Of a stretch of DNA of 64,000 bases, positions 25,482 through 34,532 are shown one piece after another. The stretch spans positions 2,170,001-2,234,000 of the forward strand of contig NZ_JAJOZC010000001.1 in assembly GCF_023701695.1 (NCBI RefSeq). The letters run 5' to 3'. This DNA comes from Streptomyces sp. RKAG290 (GTDB taxonomy: Bacteria; Actinomycetota; Actinomycetes; Streptomycetales; Streptomycetaceae). Below the pieces are notes generated by a model. It worked only from the letters and a program-made list of their open reading frames with translations. It did no database searches and was not told the origin of the DNA. Position numbers and translations under genes: made by a program. The first letter of the stretch is position 1; each line of letters starts with the position of its first letter.

Positions 25482-25895
25482 TCAGGTGTGAGCACCCCCG
25501 CCGTCGTCGCCGTCCGCTGCCGGACCGCCCGTCGCCCCGCCGGCCGCCGCGTCGGCCGCACCGTCCCACCGGGCGCGTCGCATGTCCAGACGCGGAAGGT
25601 GACCGTCGGCGCTCCGCGCGGCCTCGCGCAGCGGGGTGTTCTCCTCGCGGTAGTGATTCAGCGCACGCAGCTCGTGGCCGGGCAGCAGCGCCCCGTCGGC
25701 ACGCACCACGCGCCACCAGGGCACCGCGCTCCCGTACAACGCCATGACCCGGCCGACCTGACGCGGTCCGCCGTCGCCCAGCCACTCCGCGACGTCGCCG
25801 TAGGTCATCACGCGGCCGGGCGGGATCAGTTCGGCGGTGTCGAGCACGCGCTCCGCGTACTCCGGCAACGCGTCGCTCGTCGGGTGTTCGCTCAT
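25482..25895 (-). CDS. Alkyltransferase-like protein (ATL)
   Basis: 137 residues from the ATG at 25895 (MSEHPTSDALPEY); the open frame further upstream is non-coding in character. MGMT fold: IPPGRVMTYGDVAEWLGDGGPRQVGRVMALYG (helix-turn-helix with the Arg finger) and VPWWRVVRADGALLPGHE. The active-site PCHR of O6-alkylguanine transferases is PWWR here, so the acceptor cysteine is missing. ATLs bind O6-alkylguanine lesions and hand them to nucleotide excision repair. The Gly/Ala-rich C-terminal 35 residues are probably disordered. It lies upstream of adnA on the same strand, 236 nt away. Confidence 0.88.
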   Translation of the reverse strand: MSEHPTSDALPEYAERVLDTAELIPPGRVMTYGDVAEWLGDGGPRQVGRVMALYGSAVPWWRVVRADGALLPGHELRALNHYREENTPLREAARSADGHLPRLDMRRARWDGAADAAAGGATGGPAADGDDGGGAHT

Positions 25896-26116
25896 CCGGC
25901 CCATCCTGCCGTACGCCACCGACAGCCCGGCCGGTTGAGTGTCCGTACGGACACGGAGCGTGCGCGCGGCGGGAAAGGAGCGTATCTTGCGCTTCGCGCG
26001 CCCCTGCATCGCACCCTGATGCCCTCCTCCGTCCGCCGGCCGTGCCACCATCATGCGGGCGGTGACCGGTGATACGAGAACACGAAAACCAATCAGAGGC
26101 GACGAAGGAGCAGGGC

Positions 26117-28855
26117 GTGCAGCCACCGAAGGCGGCCGACGCCTCTGATGCCGAGCCGCGCCCGGACGGAGCCCGGCCGGAGCCGGACACCGACCAGGAC
26201 ACCGACCAGGAGAACCCTTCCGGGGAACCGGCCGGCTCGACGCTCGCGACCTCCGAGGCGCCGACCGACCGCGTCTCGGGCGACGAGCCCCTGCTCCCCG
26301 CCCGGGTGCACCGCCCCTCCGATCTGCTGCGCCTCCTCGTCGGGGTCCTGGCGATCGTCGTGCTGTTCTCCGTCGCCGCGTTCGCCCACGGCACGACCAC
26401 CGGCCTCGAACAGGACATCAACAAGGGCACCGGTCAGGCACCCGATCTGCTGATCAAGATCGCCGGTCTGGTCTCCAGCATCGCTGTCCTGCTCGTCCCG
26501 GTCGCCTTCGCCATCGAGCGGCTGATCAAGCGGGACGGGCTACGGATCGCGGACGGCGTCCTGGCCGCCGTGCTGGCGCACGGGGTGACGCTCGCGGCGG
26601 ACCTGTGGGTCGCCAAATCCGCCTCGGGATCCATTCAGGACGCCCTGACCCAGCCGCAGCCAGGTGACGCGCTCACCGATCCCGTGCACGGCTACCTCGC
26701 CCCCGTGATCGCCTATATGACGGCGGTGGGGATGGCGAGACGGCCGCGCTGGCGGGTCGTGCTGTGGGTGGTGCTGCTGCTCGACGCCTTCACCATGCTG
26801 GTCGGCGGCTACACGACACCGCTCTCGATCGTCCTCACGGTGCTGATCGGCTGGACGGTGGCCTACGGCACGCTGTACGCGGTCGGTTCGCCGAACGTCC
26901 GGCCGACCGGTCAGCACCTGATGGGCGGTCTGCGCCATGTCGGCTTCCGCCCCGTCACCGCGATGCGGGCCGACGACGTGCCCGACTCGGGCGACCAGAA
27001 CGACCGCGGCCGCCGCTATCTGGTCTCCCTGGAGGACGGCCCACCGCTCGACGTCACGGTCGTCGACCGGGAACAGCAGGCCCAGGGCTTCTTCTACCGG
27101 GTGTGGCGCAGGCTCACCCTGCGCGGCATCACCCAGCGGCGGTCCATCCAGTCGCTGCGCCAGGCGCTGGAGCAGGAGGCCCTGCTCGCGTACGCGGCCA
27201 TCGCCGCCGGGGCCAACGCCCCCAAGCTGATCGCCACCTCCGAGCTCGGTCCCGACGCCGTGATGCTGGTGTACGAGCACATCGGCGGCCGCTCGCTGGA
27301 CGCCCTGGAGGACGCCGACATCACCGACGACCTGGTGCGCGGTGCCTGGCGCCAGGTGCAGGCGCTCCAGTCCCGGCGGATCGCGCACCGCAGGCTGACC
27401 GGTGACGCCCTGCTGGTGGATCGTTCCGGCAAGGTGTTCGTCACGGATCTGCGCGGCGGCGAGATCGCGGCCGGCGACCTGGTCCTGCGGATGGACGTCG
27501 CCCAGCTGCTGACCACGACCGGCCTGCGGGTGGGCGCCGAGCGGGCGGTGGCCGCCGCACTGGCGGTGGTCGGGCCCGACACCGTCGCGGACTGTCTGCC
27601 GCTGCTCCAGCCGATCGCGCTCAGCCGCTCGACCCGGGCACATCTGCGCAGACTCGCCCGGGAGCGTTCGCAGCGGGAGCGGGAGGCCGTGCTGGACGCG
27701 TCGGACGCGGCCAAGCGGGCCCGGGCGCATGACGCGGAGCTCTCGAAGGAATCGGACCGCAAGTCCGCCCGCAAGTCGCTGCGCACCGAGAAGCAGGCCG
27801 AGAAGCGGGCCATGGACGACGCCCTGGACGAGGCCCGCGAGGAGGACCTGCTCTCCCAGATCCGCCAGGAGGTACTGCTGATCCGGCCGCAGGCCCCCGT
27901 CGAGCCGGTCCGTCTGGAGCGCATCAAGCCGCGCACCCTGTTCAGCTTCATCGCGGGCGCCATCGCCGCGTACTTCCTGATCTCGCAGGTCACCGAGGCC
28001 GACTTCGGCGCGGTCGTCGAGCAGGCGGAGTGGGGCTGGGTGGCCGCCGCGCTCGGCTTCTCGGCCCTCAGCTACATCGCGGCCGCGATGAGCCTGCTGG
28101 GCTTCGTGCCCGAGCGGGTGCCGTTCGGCAAGACGGTGCTGGCGCAGATCGCCGGATCGTTCGTGAAGATCGTGGCCCCGGCCGCGGTCGGCGGTGTCGC
28201 CCTCAACACGCGGTTCCTGCAGCGCTCCGGCGTACGCCCGGGGCTCGCGGTCGCGAGTGTGGGTGCCTCACAGCTGTTCGGTCTGGGCTGCCACATCCTG
28301 CTGCTCGGTGCCTTCGGCTATCTGACGGGCACCGAGAAGACACCGTCCTCGCTCACCCCGTCCAGGACCGTGATCGCGGGGCTGCTCACCGTCGCCGTAC
28401 TGGTGCTGGTGGTGACGGCGATCCCGTTCCTGCGCAAGTTCGTGGTGACCCGGGTGCGGTCGCTGTTCGCCGGTGTCGTACCCCGCATGCTCGACGTCGT
28501 GCAGCGGCCGCAGAAGCTGCTCACCGGCATCGGCGGGATGCTGCTGCTGACCGGCCTGTTCGTGATGTGTCTGGACGCGTCGGTCCGGGCGTTCAGCGGT
28601 CCGGACACGCCGCACCTCAGCTACGCGAGCATCGCGGTGGTCTTCCTCGCCGGTAACGCGCTGGGCTCGGCGGCGCCGACCCCAGGCGGCATGGGCGCGG
28701 TCGAGGGGGCGCTGACACTGGGTCTGATCGCGGTGGGCCTGCCGAAGGAAGTCGCGGCCCCGGCGGTGCTGCTGTTCCGGCTGATGACGCTGTGGCTGCC
28801 GGTGCTTCCCGGCTGGATCTGCTTCAACCAGCTGACCCGCAAGGGCGCGCTCTAG
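26117..28855 (+). CDS. Large membrane protein: N-terminal membrane part, degenerate kinase-like domain, LPG-synthase/flippase-type C-terminus
   Basis: 912 residues from the GTG at 26117, with GAAGGAG 8 nt upstream. Residues ~1-70 are acidic and disordered; ~75-270 hold about six hydrophobic helices; ~285-500 form a protein-kinase-like domain with YEHIGGRSLDALE, a catalytic loop degraded to AHRRLTGDALLVD and a VTDLRGGEI in place of DFG, so catalysis is doubtful. A charged linker of Arg/Lys/Glu follows, then ~7 helices of the UPF0104/LPG_synthase_TM (MprF-flippase-like) type with AGSFVKIVAPAAVGGVALNTRFLQ and APTPGGMGAVEGAL. A lipid- or lipid-linked-sugar translocation role is inferred. Monocistronic; divergent from the ATL gene. 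Confidence 0.75.
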   Translation: MQPPKAADASDAEPRPDGARPEPDTDQDTDQENPSGEPAGSTLATSEAPTDRVSGDEPLLPARVHRPSDLLRLLVGVLAIVVLFSVAAFAHGTTTGLEQDINKGTGQAPDLLIKIAGLVSSIAVLLVPVAFAIERLIKRDGLRIADGVLAAVLAHGVTLAADLWVAKSASGSIQDALTQPQPGDALTDPVHGYLAPVIAYMTAVGMARRPRWRVVLWVVLLLDAFTMLVGGYTTPLSIVLTVLIGWTVAYGTLYAVGSPNVRPTGQHLMGGLRHVGFRPVTAMRADDVPDSGDQNDRGRRYLVSLEDGPPLDVTVVDREQQAQGFFYRVWRRLTLRGITQRRSIQSLRQALEQEALLAYAAIAAGANAPKLIATSELGPDAVMLVYEHIGGRSLDALEDADITDDLVRGAWRQVQALQSRRIAHRRLTGDALLVDRSGKVFVTDLRGGEIAAGDLVLRMDVAQLLTTTGLRVGAERAVAAALAVVGPDTVADCLPLLQPIALSRSTRAHLRRLARERSQREREAVLDASDAAKRARAHDAELSKESDRKSARKSLRTEKQAEKRAMDDALDEAREEDLLSQIRQEVLLIRPQAPVEPVRLERIKPRTLFSFIAGAIAAYFLISQVTEADFGAVVEQAEWGWVAAALGFSALSYIAAAMSLLGFVPERVPFGKTVLAQIAGSFVKIVAPAAVGGVALNTRFLQRSGVRPGLAVASVGASQLFGLGCHILLLGAFGYLTGTEKTPSSLTPSRTVIAGLLTVAVLVLVVTAIPFLRKFVVTRVRSLFAGVVPRMLDVVQRPQKLLTGIGGMLLLTGLFVMCLDASVRAFSGPDTPHLSYASIAVVFLAGNALGSAAPTPGGMGAVEGALTLGLIAVGLPKEVAAPAVLLFRLMTLWLPVLPGWICFNQLTRKGAL

Positions 28856-29073
28856 GGGCTTGCGTTCGAGTCAGGCCGGGTCAGGTCCGGCAGCCCTCAT
28901 CCGGCCGCGACCGCACGTTCACTCTCCCCGTCACCGCGGCAACCGCCCGTCGGCAGTCGCACCGATGGCGTGCGCGGGCGCGTCAGGGCCCTCCCGCCGC
29001 TGCCGCAGGACACGGCCACCCGCTTGGACCGGCGCCCCGTGCACGCTCCCGGCCCCCGCCGCACGATGGAGCG

Positions 29074-30678
29074 ATGAGGACCTCCCCTGCCCTGCGCGCC
29101 ACCGCCCTCGCCGCCACCGTGACCGTGCTGCTCCCGCTCGCCGGCTGTTCGGACGGCGGTGACAAGGACGCACCGGACCGGTCGAAGAGCTCGCCGCACG
29201 CGGCGAACGCCGCCGCGACCGGCAGCCCGTCCGGCCTCGCCGCCCAGAAGCTGAAGTGGAAGCCCTGCCCCGCCCCGTCCCAGGCGGAGGGCGGCGGCGC
29301 CGCACCCTCCCCGCTGCCCGGCGGGGCCGTCTGGGAGTGCTCCGTCATGAAGGTCCCGCTCGACTACGCGAAGCCCGACGGCGACACCATCGGGCTGGCG
29401 CTCGTCCGGGCGAAGGCCATGGACAAGAAGAAGCGGATCGGTTCGCTCATCTTCAACTTCGGTGGCCCCGGCGCCTCGGGGGTCGCCACCCTGCCCGCCT
29501 TCGGCACGGAGTACGACAAGCTGCGCACCCGCTACGACCTGGTGAGCTTCGACCCGCGCGGGGTCGGCCGCAGCGCCGGCGTGGAGTGCGAGAACGACAA
29601 GCAGCTGGACGCCCGCTACGAGGAGGACGGGACACCGGACACCGCCGCCGAGGAGAAGGCGTTCACGAACGACACGAAGACGTACGCGGCGGCCTGCAAG
29701 AAGAACTCCGGCGCCGAACTCCCCTTCGTCGGCACGACGAACGCCGCCCGCGACATGGATCTGATGCGTCAGGTGCTCGGCGACGAACGGCTGTACTACT
29801 TCGGCATCTCGTACGGCACCGAACTGGGCGGCGTCTACGCGCACTTGTTCCCCAAGAGCGTCGGCAGGTCGGTGCTGGACGCGGTGGTCGACCCGACCGA
29901 GGACTCCGAGCAGTCCTCCCTCGGCCAGGCCAAGGGGTTCCAGCTCGCGCTGGACAACTTCGCCAAGAGCTGCGCGGACCGGGGCGACGCGTGCAAGCTG
30001 CCGGGCTCCGACGCGGACGAGGTCGAGCAGGGGGTCTCCGACCTGCTGGGCCGGCTGGAGAAGAAGCCCGTGCCCGGCATCGGCTCCCGGAAGCTGACTC
30101 AGACGCAGGCCACCACCGGCATCGCGTCGGCCCTGTACTCCAAGGAGACCTGGCCGCTGCTGGAGCAGGGCCTGGACGAGGCCGACGGCGGCAACGGCGC
30201 GCTGCTCCTGGCGCTCGCCGACTCCCTCAACGGCCGTTCCCAGGACGGCCACTACGACAATTCGGCCGCGGCCAACCTGGCCATCAACTGCGCCGACTCC
30301 AGGGAGCGGTTCACGCTCGATCAGACCAAGGCCAAGCTCCCCGAGTTCCATGACGCCTCACCGGTCTTCGGTGACTACCTGGGCTGGGGTCTGATGGCCT
30401 GCACCGGCTGGCCGGTCGCGGGCACCTGGAAGACCCCTGACGTCAGCGCCCCTGGCTCGGCCCCTCAGCTGGTCATCGGCAACACCGGCGACCCGGCGAC
30501 CCCGTACGCGGGCGCGAAGGCGATGGCCGACGAACTGGGCAAGGGCGTCGGCGTGCAGATGACGTACAAGGGCGAGGGGCACGGGGCGTACAACAGCGGC
30601 GACGCCTGTGTGCAGAAGGCGGTCGGCGGCTACCTGCTGGACGGCAAGGTGCCGGCCGCCGGAACGGTCTGCGGGTAG
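29074..30678 (+). CDS. Secreted lipoprotein alpha/beta hydrolase, S33 tripeptidyl aminopeptidase type (copy 1)
   Basis: 534 residues from the ATG at 29074. Lipoprotein signal peptide with lipobox LPLAGC (Cys ~27), then a Lys/Ser/Ala-rich spacer. S33/SlpD-type landmarks: VPLDYAKPDGDTIGLALVRAKA, IFNFGGPGASGV (oxyanion hole), FDPRGVGRSAGVEC, nucleophile YYFGISYGTELGGVYAHLFP (GISYG), a C-terminal cap ending IGNTGDPATPYAGAKAMA (acid Asp) and GEGHGAYNSGDACV (His). It removes N-terminal tripeptides in characterised relatives (Slp/Tap of S. lividans), acting on the cell surface. A 51%-plus similar copy follows 96 nt downstream on the same strand. Confidence 0.85.
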   Translation: MRTSPALRATALAATVTVLLPLAGCSDGGDKDAPDRSKSSPHAANAAATGSPSGLAAQKLKWKPCPAPSQAEGGGAAPSPLPGGAVWECSVMKVPLDYAKPDGDTIGLALVRAKAMDKKKRIGSLIFNFGGPGASGVATLPAFGTEYDKLRTRYDLVSFDPRGVGRSAGVECENDKQLDARYEEDGTPDTAAEEKAFTNDTKTYAAACKKNSGAELPFVGTTNAARDMDLMRQVLGDERLYYFGISYGTELGGVYAHLFPKSVGRSVLDAVVDPTEDSEQSSLGQAKGFQLALDNFAKSCADRGDACKLPGSDADEVEQGVSDLLGRLEKKPVPGIGSRKLTQTQATTGIASALYSKETWPLLEQGLDEADGGNGALLLALADSLNGRSQDGHYDNSAAANLAINCADSRERFTLDQTKAKLPEFHDASPVFGDYLGWGLMACTGWPVAGTWKTPDVSAPGSAPQLVIGNTGDPATPYAGAKAMADELGKGVGVQMTYKGEGHGAYNSGDACVQKAVGGYLLDGKVPAAGTVCG

Positions 30679-30774
30679 GGCCGGGTCCGCCGGAACGACC
30701 CCGGGTCCGGGCGGGAGGCGCCCTACCATAGGCGAACTGTCGAACGGGCAGGCACAACGGGGAGGGACGGACAC

Positions 30775-32355
30775 GTGGTCGCATTCGCACGGGCCGGGGC
30801 GCTGGCCGCCACCGCGCTGCTGCTGACGGGGGCACTCGCGGGCTGTGAGGACGGGACGGACGACAAGCCCGGCGCGCGGGCGGACGGCAGCACGGCCACC
30901 TCGCCGTCCGCCCGTGCTTCGTCCACCGCGAGCGGGAAGCCGGGGCTGCCGGCGCTGCCCGGCTCGCTCACCTCGCAGCGGCTTGGCTGGAAGCACTGCA
31001 AGGCCCCCGAGGGCGGTACGGCGCCGGGTTCCGCCTGGCGCTGTGCGACGGTCCGCGTCCCGCTGGACTACACGAAGCCGGCCGGCACCACGATCGGGAT
31101 CGCGCTGATCCGCAAGGAGGCCCGGGACAAGAGCCGACGGCTGGGCTCGATGCTGTTCAACTTCGGCGGCCCCGGCGGATCGGGGGTTTCCATCCTGCCC
31201 CGCGCTGCCGGTTCGTACGGAGAGCTCAACACCCGTTACGACCTGGTGGGTTTCGATCCGCGCGGGGTGGCCGCGAGCGCCGGGGTGCGGTGCCGCTCCG
31301 ACCGGGAGCAGGAGGACGCCTCCCGGAAGGTCGACATGACTCCGGACACGGCGGCCGAACAGGCGGCGTTCATGAAGGACGGCGCCGACTTCGGCGCCGG
31401 ATGCGCGCGCATCTCGGGCAAGGTCCTGCCGTTCGTCGGCACGACGAACGCCGCCCGGGACATGGATCTGATCCGTCAGGTCCTCGGTGACAGGAAGCTG
31501 ACCTACTTCGGCATCTCGTACGGCACCGAGCTGGGCGGCACGTACGCGCACCTCTTCCCCGCGAGCGTGGGGCGCACCGTGCTGGACGCCGTCGTCGACC
31601 CGACCGCGGACACCGTCGGGCACGCCCGCAACCAGGCGACCGGTTTCCAGCGGGCGCTGGACAACTACCTCAAGGACCGCGGCGAGGACCCGAAGGCGGG
31701 CACCCGGCGCATCGCCCGGCTGCTGGCGCGGATCGACAGGAAGCCGCTGCCGACGGGCACGGGCCGCACGCTCAACCAGTCACTGGCCATCACGGGCATA
31801 GTGACGCCGCTCTACTCCAAGGGCAACTGGCCGCTGCTGACGGAGGCCCTGGACGAGGCGACGAACGGCAACGGCGGCAAGCTGCTGGAGCTGGCGGACT
31901 CGTACAACAGCCGTGACGAGAGCGGCCATTACGGCACCGAGAGCCACTCGCAGCGCGCCATCTCCTGCGCGGACAGCAAGGCACGCCCCTCGGCGGCCGA
32001 GGCGAAGGCGCTGGTGCCCGGATTCGAGAAGCTGTCCCCGGTCTTCGGCGCGTTCCTGGCCTGGGACACCGCGGGCTGGTGCTCGAACTGGCCGGTGAAG
32101 GGCGAGCACGACACCCCGGAGGCGAGCGCCCCTGGCGCCGGGCCGATCCTGGTCGTGGGGACGACGGGCGACCCGGCCACGCCGTACGAGGGCGCGCGCA
32201 AGATGGCGGACGAGCTGGGCAAGGGGGTGGGCATCCTGCTCACCAACAAGGGCGAGGGGCACGGCGCCTACGGCCAGAACACCTGTGTGACGTCGACGGT
32301 GGACACGTACTTCCTGGACGGGAAGGTGCCGGCGGACGGCAAGACCTGCTCGTAG
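30775..32355 (+). CDS. Secreted lipoprotein alpha/beta hydrolase, S33 tripeptidyl aminopeptidase type (copy 2)
   Basis: 526 residues from the GTG at 30775, with GGGAGGG ~10 nt upstream. Lipobox LAGC in LLLTGALAGCED. The same landmarks as copy 1, in order: VPLDYTKPAGTTIGIALIRK, LFNFGGPGGSGV, FDPRGVAASAGVRC, TYFGISYGTELGGTYAHLFP, VGTTGDPATPYEGARKMA and GEGHGAYGQNTCVT. Ser/Asp/His triad complete. The central cap is shorter and diverged. Tandem duplication with copy 1, probably one transcript although the 96-nt gap could hold a promoter. A strong terminator follows. Confidence 0.85.
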   Translation: MVAFARAGALAATALLLTGALAGCEDGTDDKPGARADGSTATSPSARASSTASGKPGLPALPGSLTSQRLGWKHCKAPEGGTAPGSAWRCATVRVPLDYTKPAGTTIGIALIRKEARDKSRRLGSMLFNFGGPGGSGVSILPRAAGSYGELNTRYDLVGFDPRGVAASAGVRCRSDREQEDASRKVDMTPDTAAEQAAFMKDGADFGAGCARISGKVLPFVGTTNAARDMDLIRQVLGDRKLTYFGISYGTELGGTYAHLFPASVGRTVLDAVVDPTADTVGHARNQATGFQRALDNYLKDRGEDPKAGTRRIARLLARIDRKPLPTGTGRTLNQSLAITGIVTPLYSKGNWPLLTEALDEATNGNGGKLLELADSYNSRDESGHYGTESHSQRAISCADSKARPSAAEAKALVPGFEKLSPVFGAFLAWDTAGWCSNWPVKGEHDTPEASAPGAGPILVVGTTGDPATPYEGARKMADELGKGVGILLTNKGEGHGAYGQNTCVTSTVDTYFLDGKVPADGKTCS

Positions 32356-32374
32356 CCGGCAGGGCGGCACACGC

Positions 32375-32412
32375 CGAAGGGGCCGGCCCGCATGATGCGG
32401 GCCGGCCCTTCG
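32375..32412. terminator. Bidirectional hairpin terminator
   Basis: Stem 32375-32392 with 32396-32412 (17 bp, one bulged G) between the convergent S33 copy 2 and moeZ. Confidence 0.85.
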
Positions 32413-32425
32413 AAGCGTTCAGCCG

Positions 32426-33604
32426 CTAGTACACCGGCTTCTCGGGCTCGATCTGGTTGACCCAGCCGATCACGCCGCCGCCGACGTGCACCGCGTCGGC
32501 GAAGCCAGCCGACTTGAGGACCGCGAGGACCTCGGCGCTGCGGACACCGGTCTTGCAGTGCAGCACGATGCGCTTGTCCTGCGGGAGGTCCTGCAGGGCG
32601 CTGCCCATCAGGAACTCGTTCTTCGGGATCAGCTTCGCGCCGGGGATCGAGACGATCTCGTACTCGTTCGGCTCACGGACGTCGATGATCTCGATCTTCT
32701 CGTCCGCGTCGATCCACTCCTTGAGCTGCTTGGGAGTGATCGTGGAGCCGAGCGCCGCCTCCTGGGCCTCCTCGGACACGACGCCGCAGAAGGCCTCGTA
32801 GTCGATGAGCTCGGTGACGGTCGGGTTCTCGCCGCAGACCGCGCAGTCGGGGTCCTTGCGGACCTTGACCTGGCGGTACTGCATCTCCAGGGCGTCGTAG
32901 ATCATCAGCCGGCCGACGAGCGGGTCGCCGATGCCGGCGAGCAGCTTGATGGCCTCGTTGACCTGGATGGAGCCGATGGACGCGCAGAGCACGCCCAGCA
33001 CGCCGCCCTCGGCGCAGGAGGGGACCATGCCGGGGGGCGGCGGCTCCGGGTAGAGGCAGCGGTAGCAGGGACCGTGCTCGGACCAGAAGACGGACGCCTG
33101 GCCGTCGAACCGGTAGATGGAACCCCAGACGTACGGCTTGTTCAGCAGCACCGCGGCGTCGTTGACGAGATAGCGGGTGGCGAAGTTGTCCGTGCCGTCC
33201 ACGATCAGGTCGTACTGGGCGAAGATCTCCATCACGTTCTCGGCTTCGAGCCGTTCCTCGTGAAGGACCACGTTCACCAGCGGGTTGATGCCCAGCACCG
33301 AGTCCTTGGCGGACTGGGCCTTGGACCGGCCGATGTCGGCCTGGCTGTGGATGATCTGGCGCTGCAGGTTCGACTCGTCGACCTCGTCGAACTCCACGAT
33401 GCCGAGCGTTCCGACACCGGCGGCGGCCAGGTACATCAGAGCCGGCGAGCCGAGACCGCCGGCGCCCACACAGAGCACCTTCGCGTTCTTCAGCCGCTTC
33501 TGCCCGTCCATCCCGACATCCGGGATGATCAGGTGGCGGGAGTACCTGCGGACCTCGTCGACGGTGAGCTCAGCAGCTGGCTCGACCAGGGGTGGCAGCG
33601 ACAC
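32426..33604 (-). CDS. moeZ: Adenylyltransferase/sulfurtransferase MoeZ
   Basis: 392 residues from the GTG at 33604 with GAGG upstream. N-terminal E1-like domain: YSRHLIIPDVGMDGQKRL, VGAGGLGSPALMYLAAAGVG (ATP loop), ESNLQRQIIH (catalytic Arg), DGTDNFATRYL, CYRCLYPEPPP and CAVCGENPT (zinc CxxC pair). C-terminal rhodanese domain from ~290 with active-site loop LHCKTGVRSAEVL (Cys). It adenylates the C-terminal Gly-Gly of small sulfur carriers (MoaD, CysO, ThiS types) and sulfurates them. Single gene; no molybdopterin genes beside it, in line with its general housekeeping role in actinobacteria. Confidence 0.95.
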   Translation of the reverse strand: MSLPPLVEPAAELTVDEVRRYSRHLIIPDVGMDGQKRLKNAKVLCVGAGGLGSPALMYLAAAGVGTLGIVEFDEVDESNLQRQIIHSQADIGRSKAQSAKDSVLGINPLVNVVLHEERLEAENVMEIFAQYDLIVDGTDNFATRYLVNDAAVLLNKPYVWGSIYRFDGQASVFWSEHGPCYRCLYPEPPPPGMVPSCAEGGVLGVLCASIGSIQVNEAIKLLAGIGDPLVGRLMIYDALEMQYRQVKVRKDPDCAVCGENPTVTELIDYEAFCGVVSEEAQEAALGSTITPKQLKEWIDADEKIEIIDVREPNEYEIVSIPGAKLIPKNEFLMGSALQDLPQDKRIVLHCKTGVRSAEVLAVLKSAGFADAVHVGGGVIGWVNQIEPEKPVY

Positions 33605-33689
33605 AGGAACCTCAACAATGCAGGTGGTCGGTTTCTACGTACTTCGACTACGTACGGTTGTTCTTGCCGTAACACTGCCACGCCCCCTC

Positions 33690-34532
33690 TCATTCCGAGA
33701 TACCCGGTCCGATCCGCGAGACGATTTCGTCCCAGTACCTGGGCAGAGTCGCGAATGGATCGCTTTGTCCGCGCCCGTTGCCCGGATCCGCCTCTCCGGT
33801 GCGGTCCGTGAAGAAGATCGTTCCGGCGCCCTGCCAGCGCGCGATGCGCATGGCTTCCTCCAGGTGGGTGCGCGGGATGCCGTGGACGAAGTGCGCGAAC
33901 CGGCCGGGCGGGTAGGCGGCGGTCCACTCCGCCACCTGGGACCAGCGGTAATCGGTCCACGGGCCGCGGAAGGTGACGAGCTGGTCGGCGGCCTCCGCGT
34001 AGCCGGGATACGGGTGGGTGTCGTGCCCGAGCACCAGGTGCCCGCCGTCCTGCGCGCTGTCGCTGTCCTCCAGCAGCGCGGCGAGCGTGCTGGTGAGACG
34101 GCGGACGGCCGGGAGGCCGGGGCGATCGGCCGGACACCGGTCGAGGTAGAAGCCGTCGACGCGGTACCAGTCGAGGAAGGCCTGGGCGTCGGCGATCAGC
34201 TCGCCGAAGGGCCGGCTGCCGTGGGCCAGATCGAGCTGTCCTAGCAGCCGGCCCGCCGACGCCCGCACGGAGTCCGGCGGCTCCGCGCCGTGCACGGCGC
34301 GTTCGCGGGCGTTACGGAGCCGGCCGGCGGCCTGCAGGCAGTGCGGGTCGGGCCGGGTGCCGGGGCCGTTGTCGATGTTGAGGACGGCCCAGTGCAGCGG
34401 GGTGCCGGGGCGGGTGAGCTCGGCCCATTCGACGGGTGCGAGCAGCGGGTGCGCGTAGCCGGGGACCCCGAAGCCGAGCTGCTCCGCCCCGCTGGTCCGG
34501 CGGGCCGTGCCGGTGCTGGTCAGATACGGCAC
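33690..34532 (-). CDS. Spherulation-specific family 4 (spherulin-4/GH135-related) protein
   Basis: 280 residues, no signal peptide visible. TIM-barrel type sequence of the spherulin-4 family: FGVPGYAHPLLAPVEWAEL, LHWAVLNIDNGPGTRPDPHC, GQLDLAHGSRP, DWYRVDGFYLDRCP and LVLGHDTHPYPGYAEAADQLVTFRGPW. The family is related to fungal Sph3 (GH135), which hydrolyses galactosaminogalactan, so cleavage of an amino-sugar polymer is a reasonable guess. It overlaps the epimerase gene by 13 nt, and thus is the last gene of the minus-strand polysaccharide cluster. Confidence 0.8.
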   Translation of the reverse strand: MPYLTSTGTARRTSGAEQLGFGVPGYAHPLLAPVEWAELTRPGTPLHWAVLNIDNGPGTRPDPHCLQAAGRLRNARERAVHGAEPPDSVRASAGRLLGQLDLAHGSRPFGELIADAQAFLDWYRVDGFYLDRCPADRPGLPAVRRLTSTLAALLEDSDSAQDGGHLVLGHDTHPYPGYAEAADQLVTFRGPWTDYRWSQVAEWTAAYPPGRFAHFVHGIPRTHLEEAMRIARWQGAGTIFFTDRTGEADPGNGRGQSDPFATLPRYWDEIVSRIGPGISE

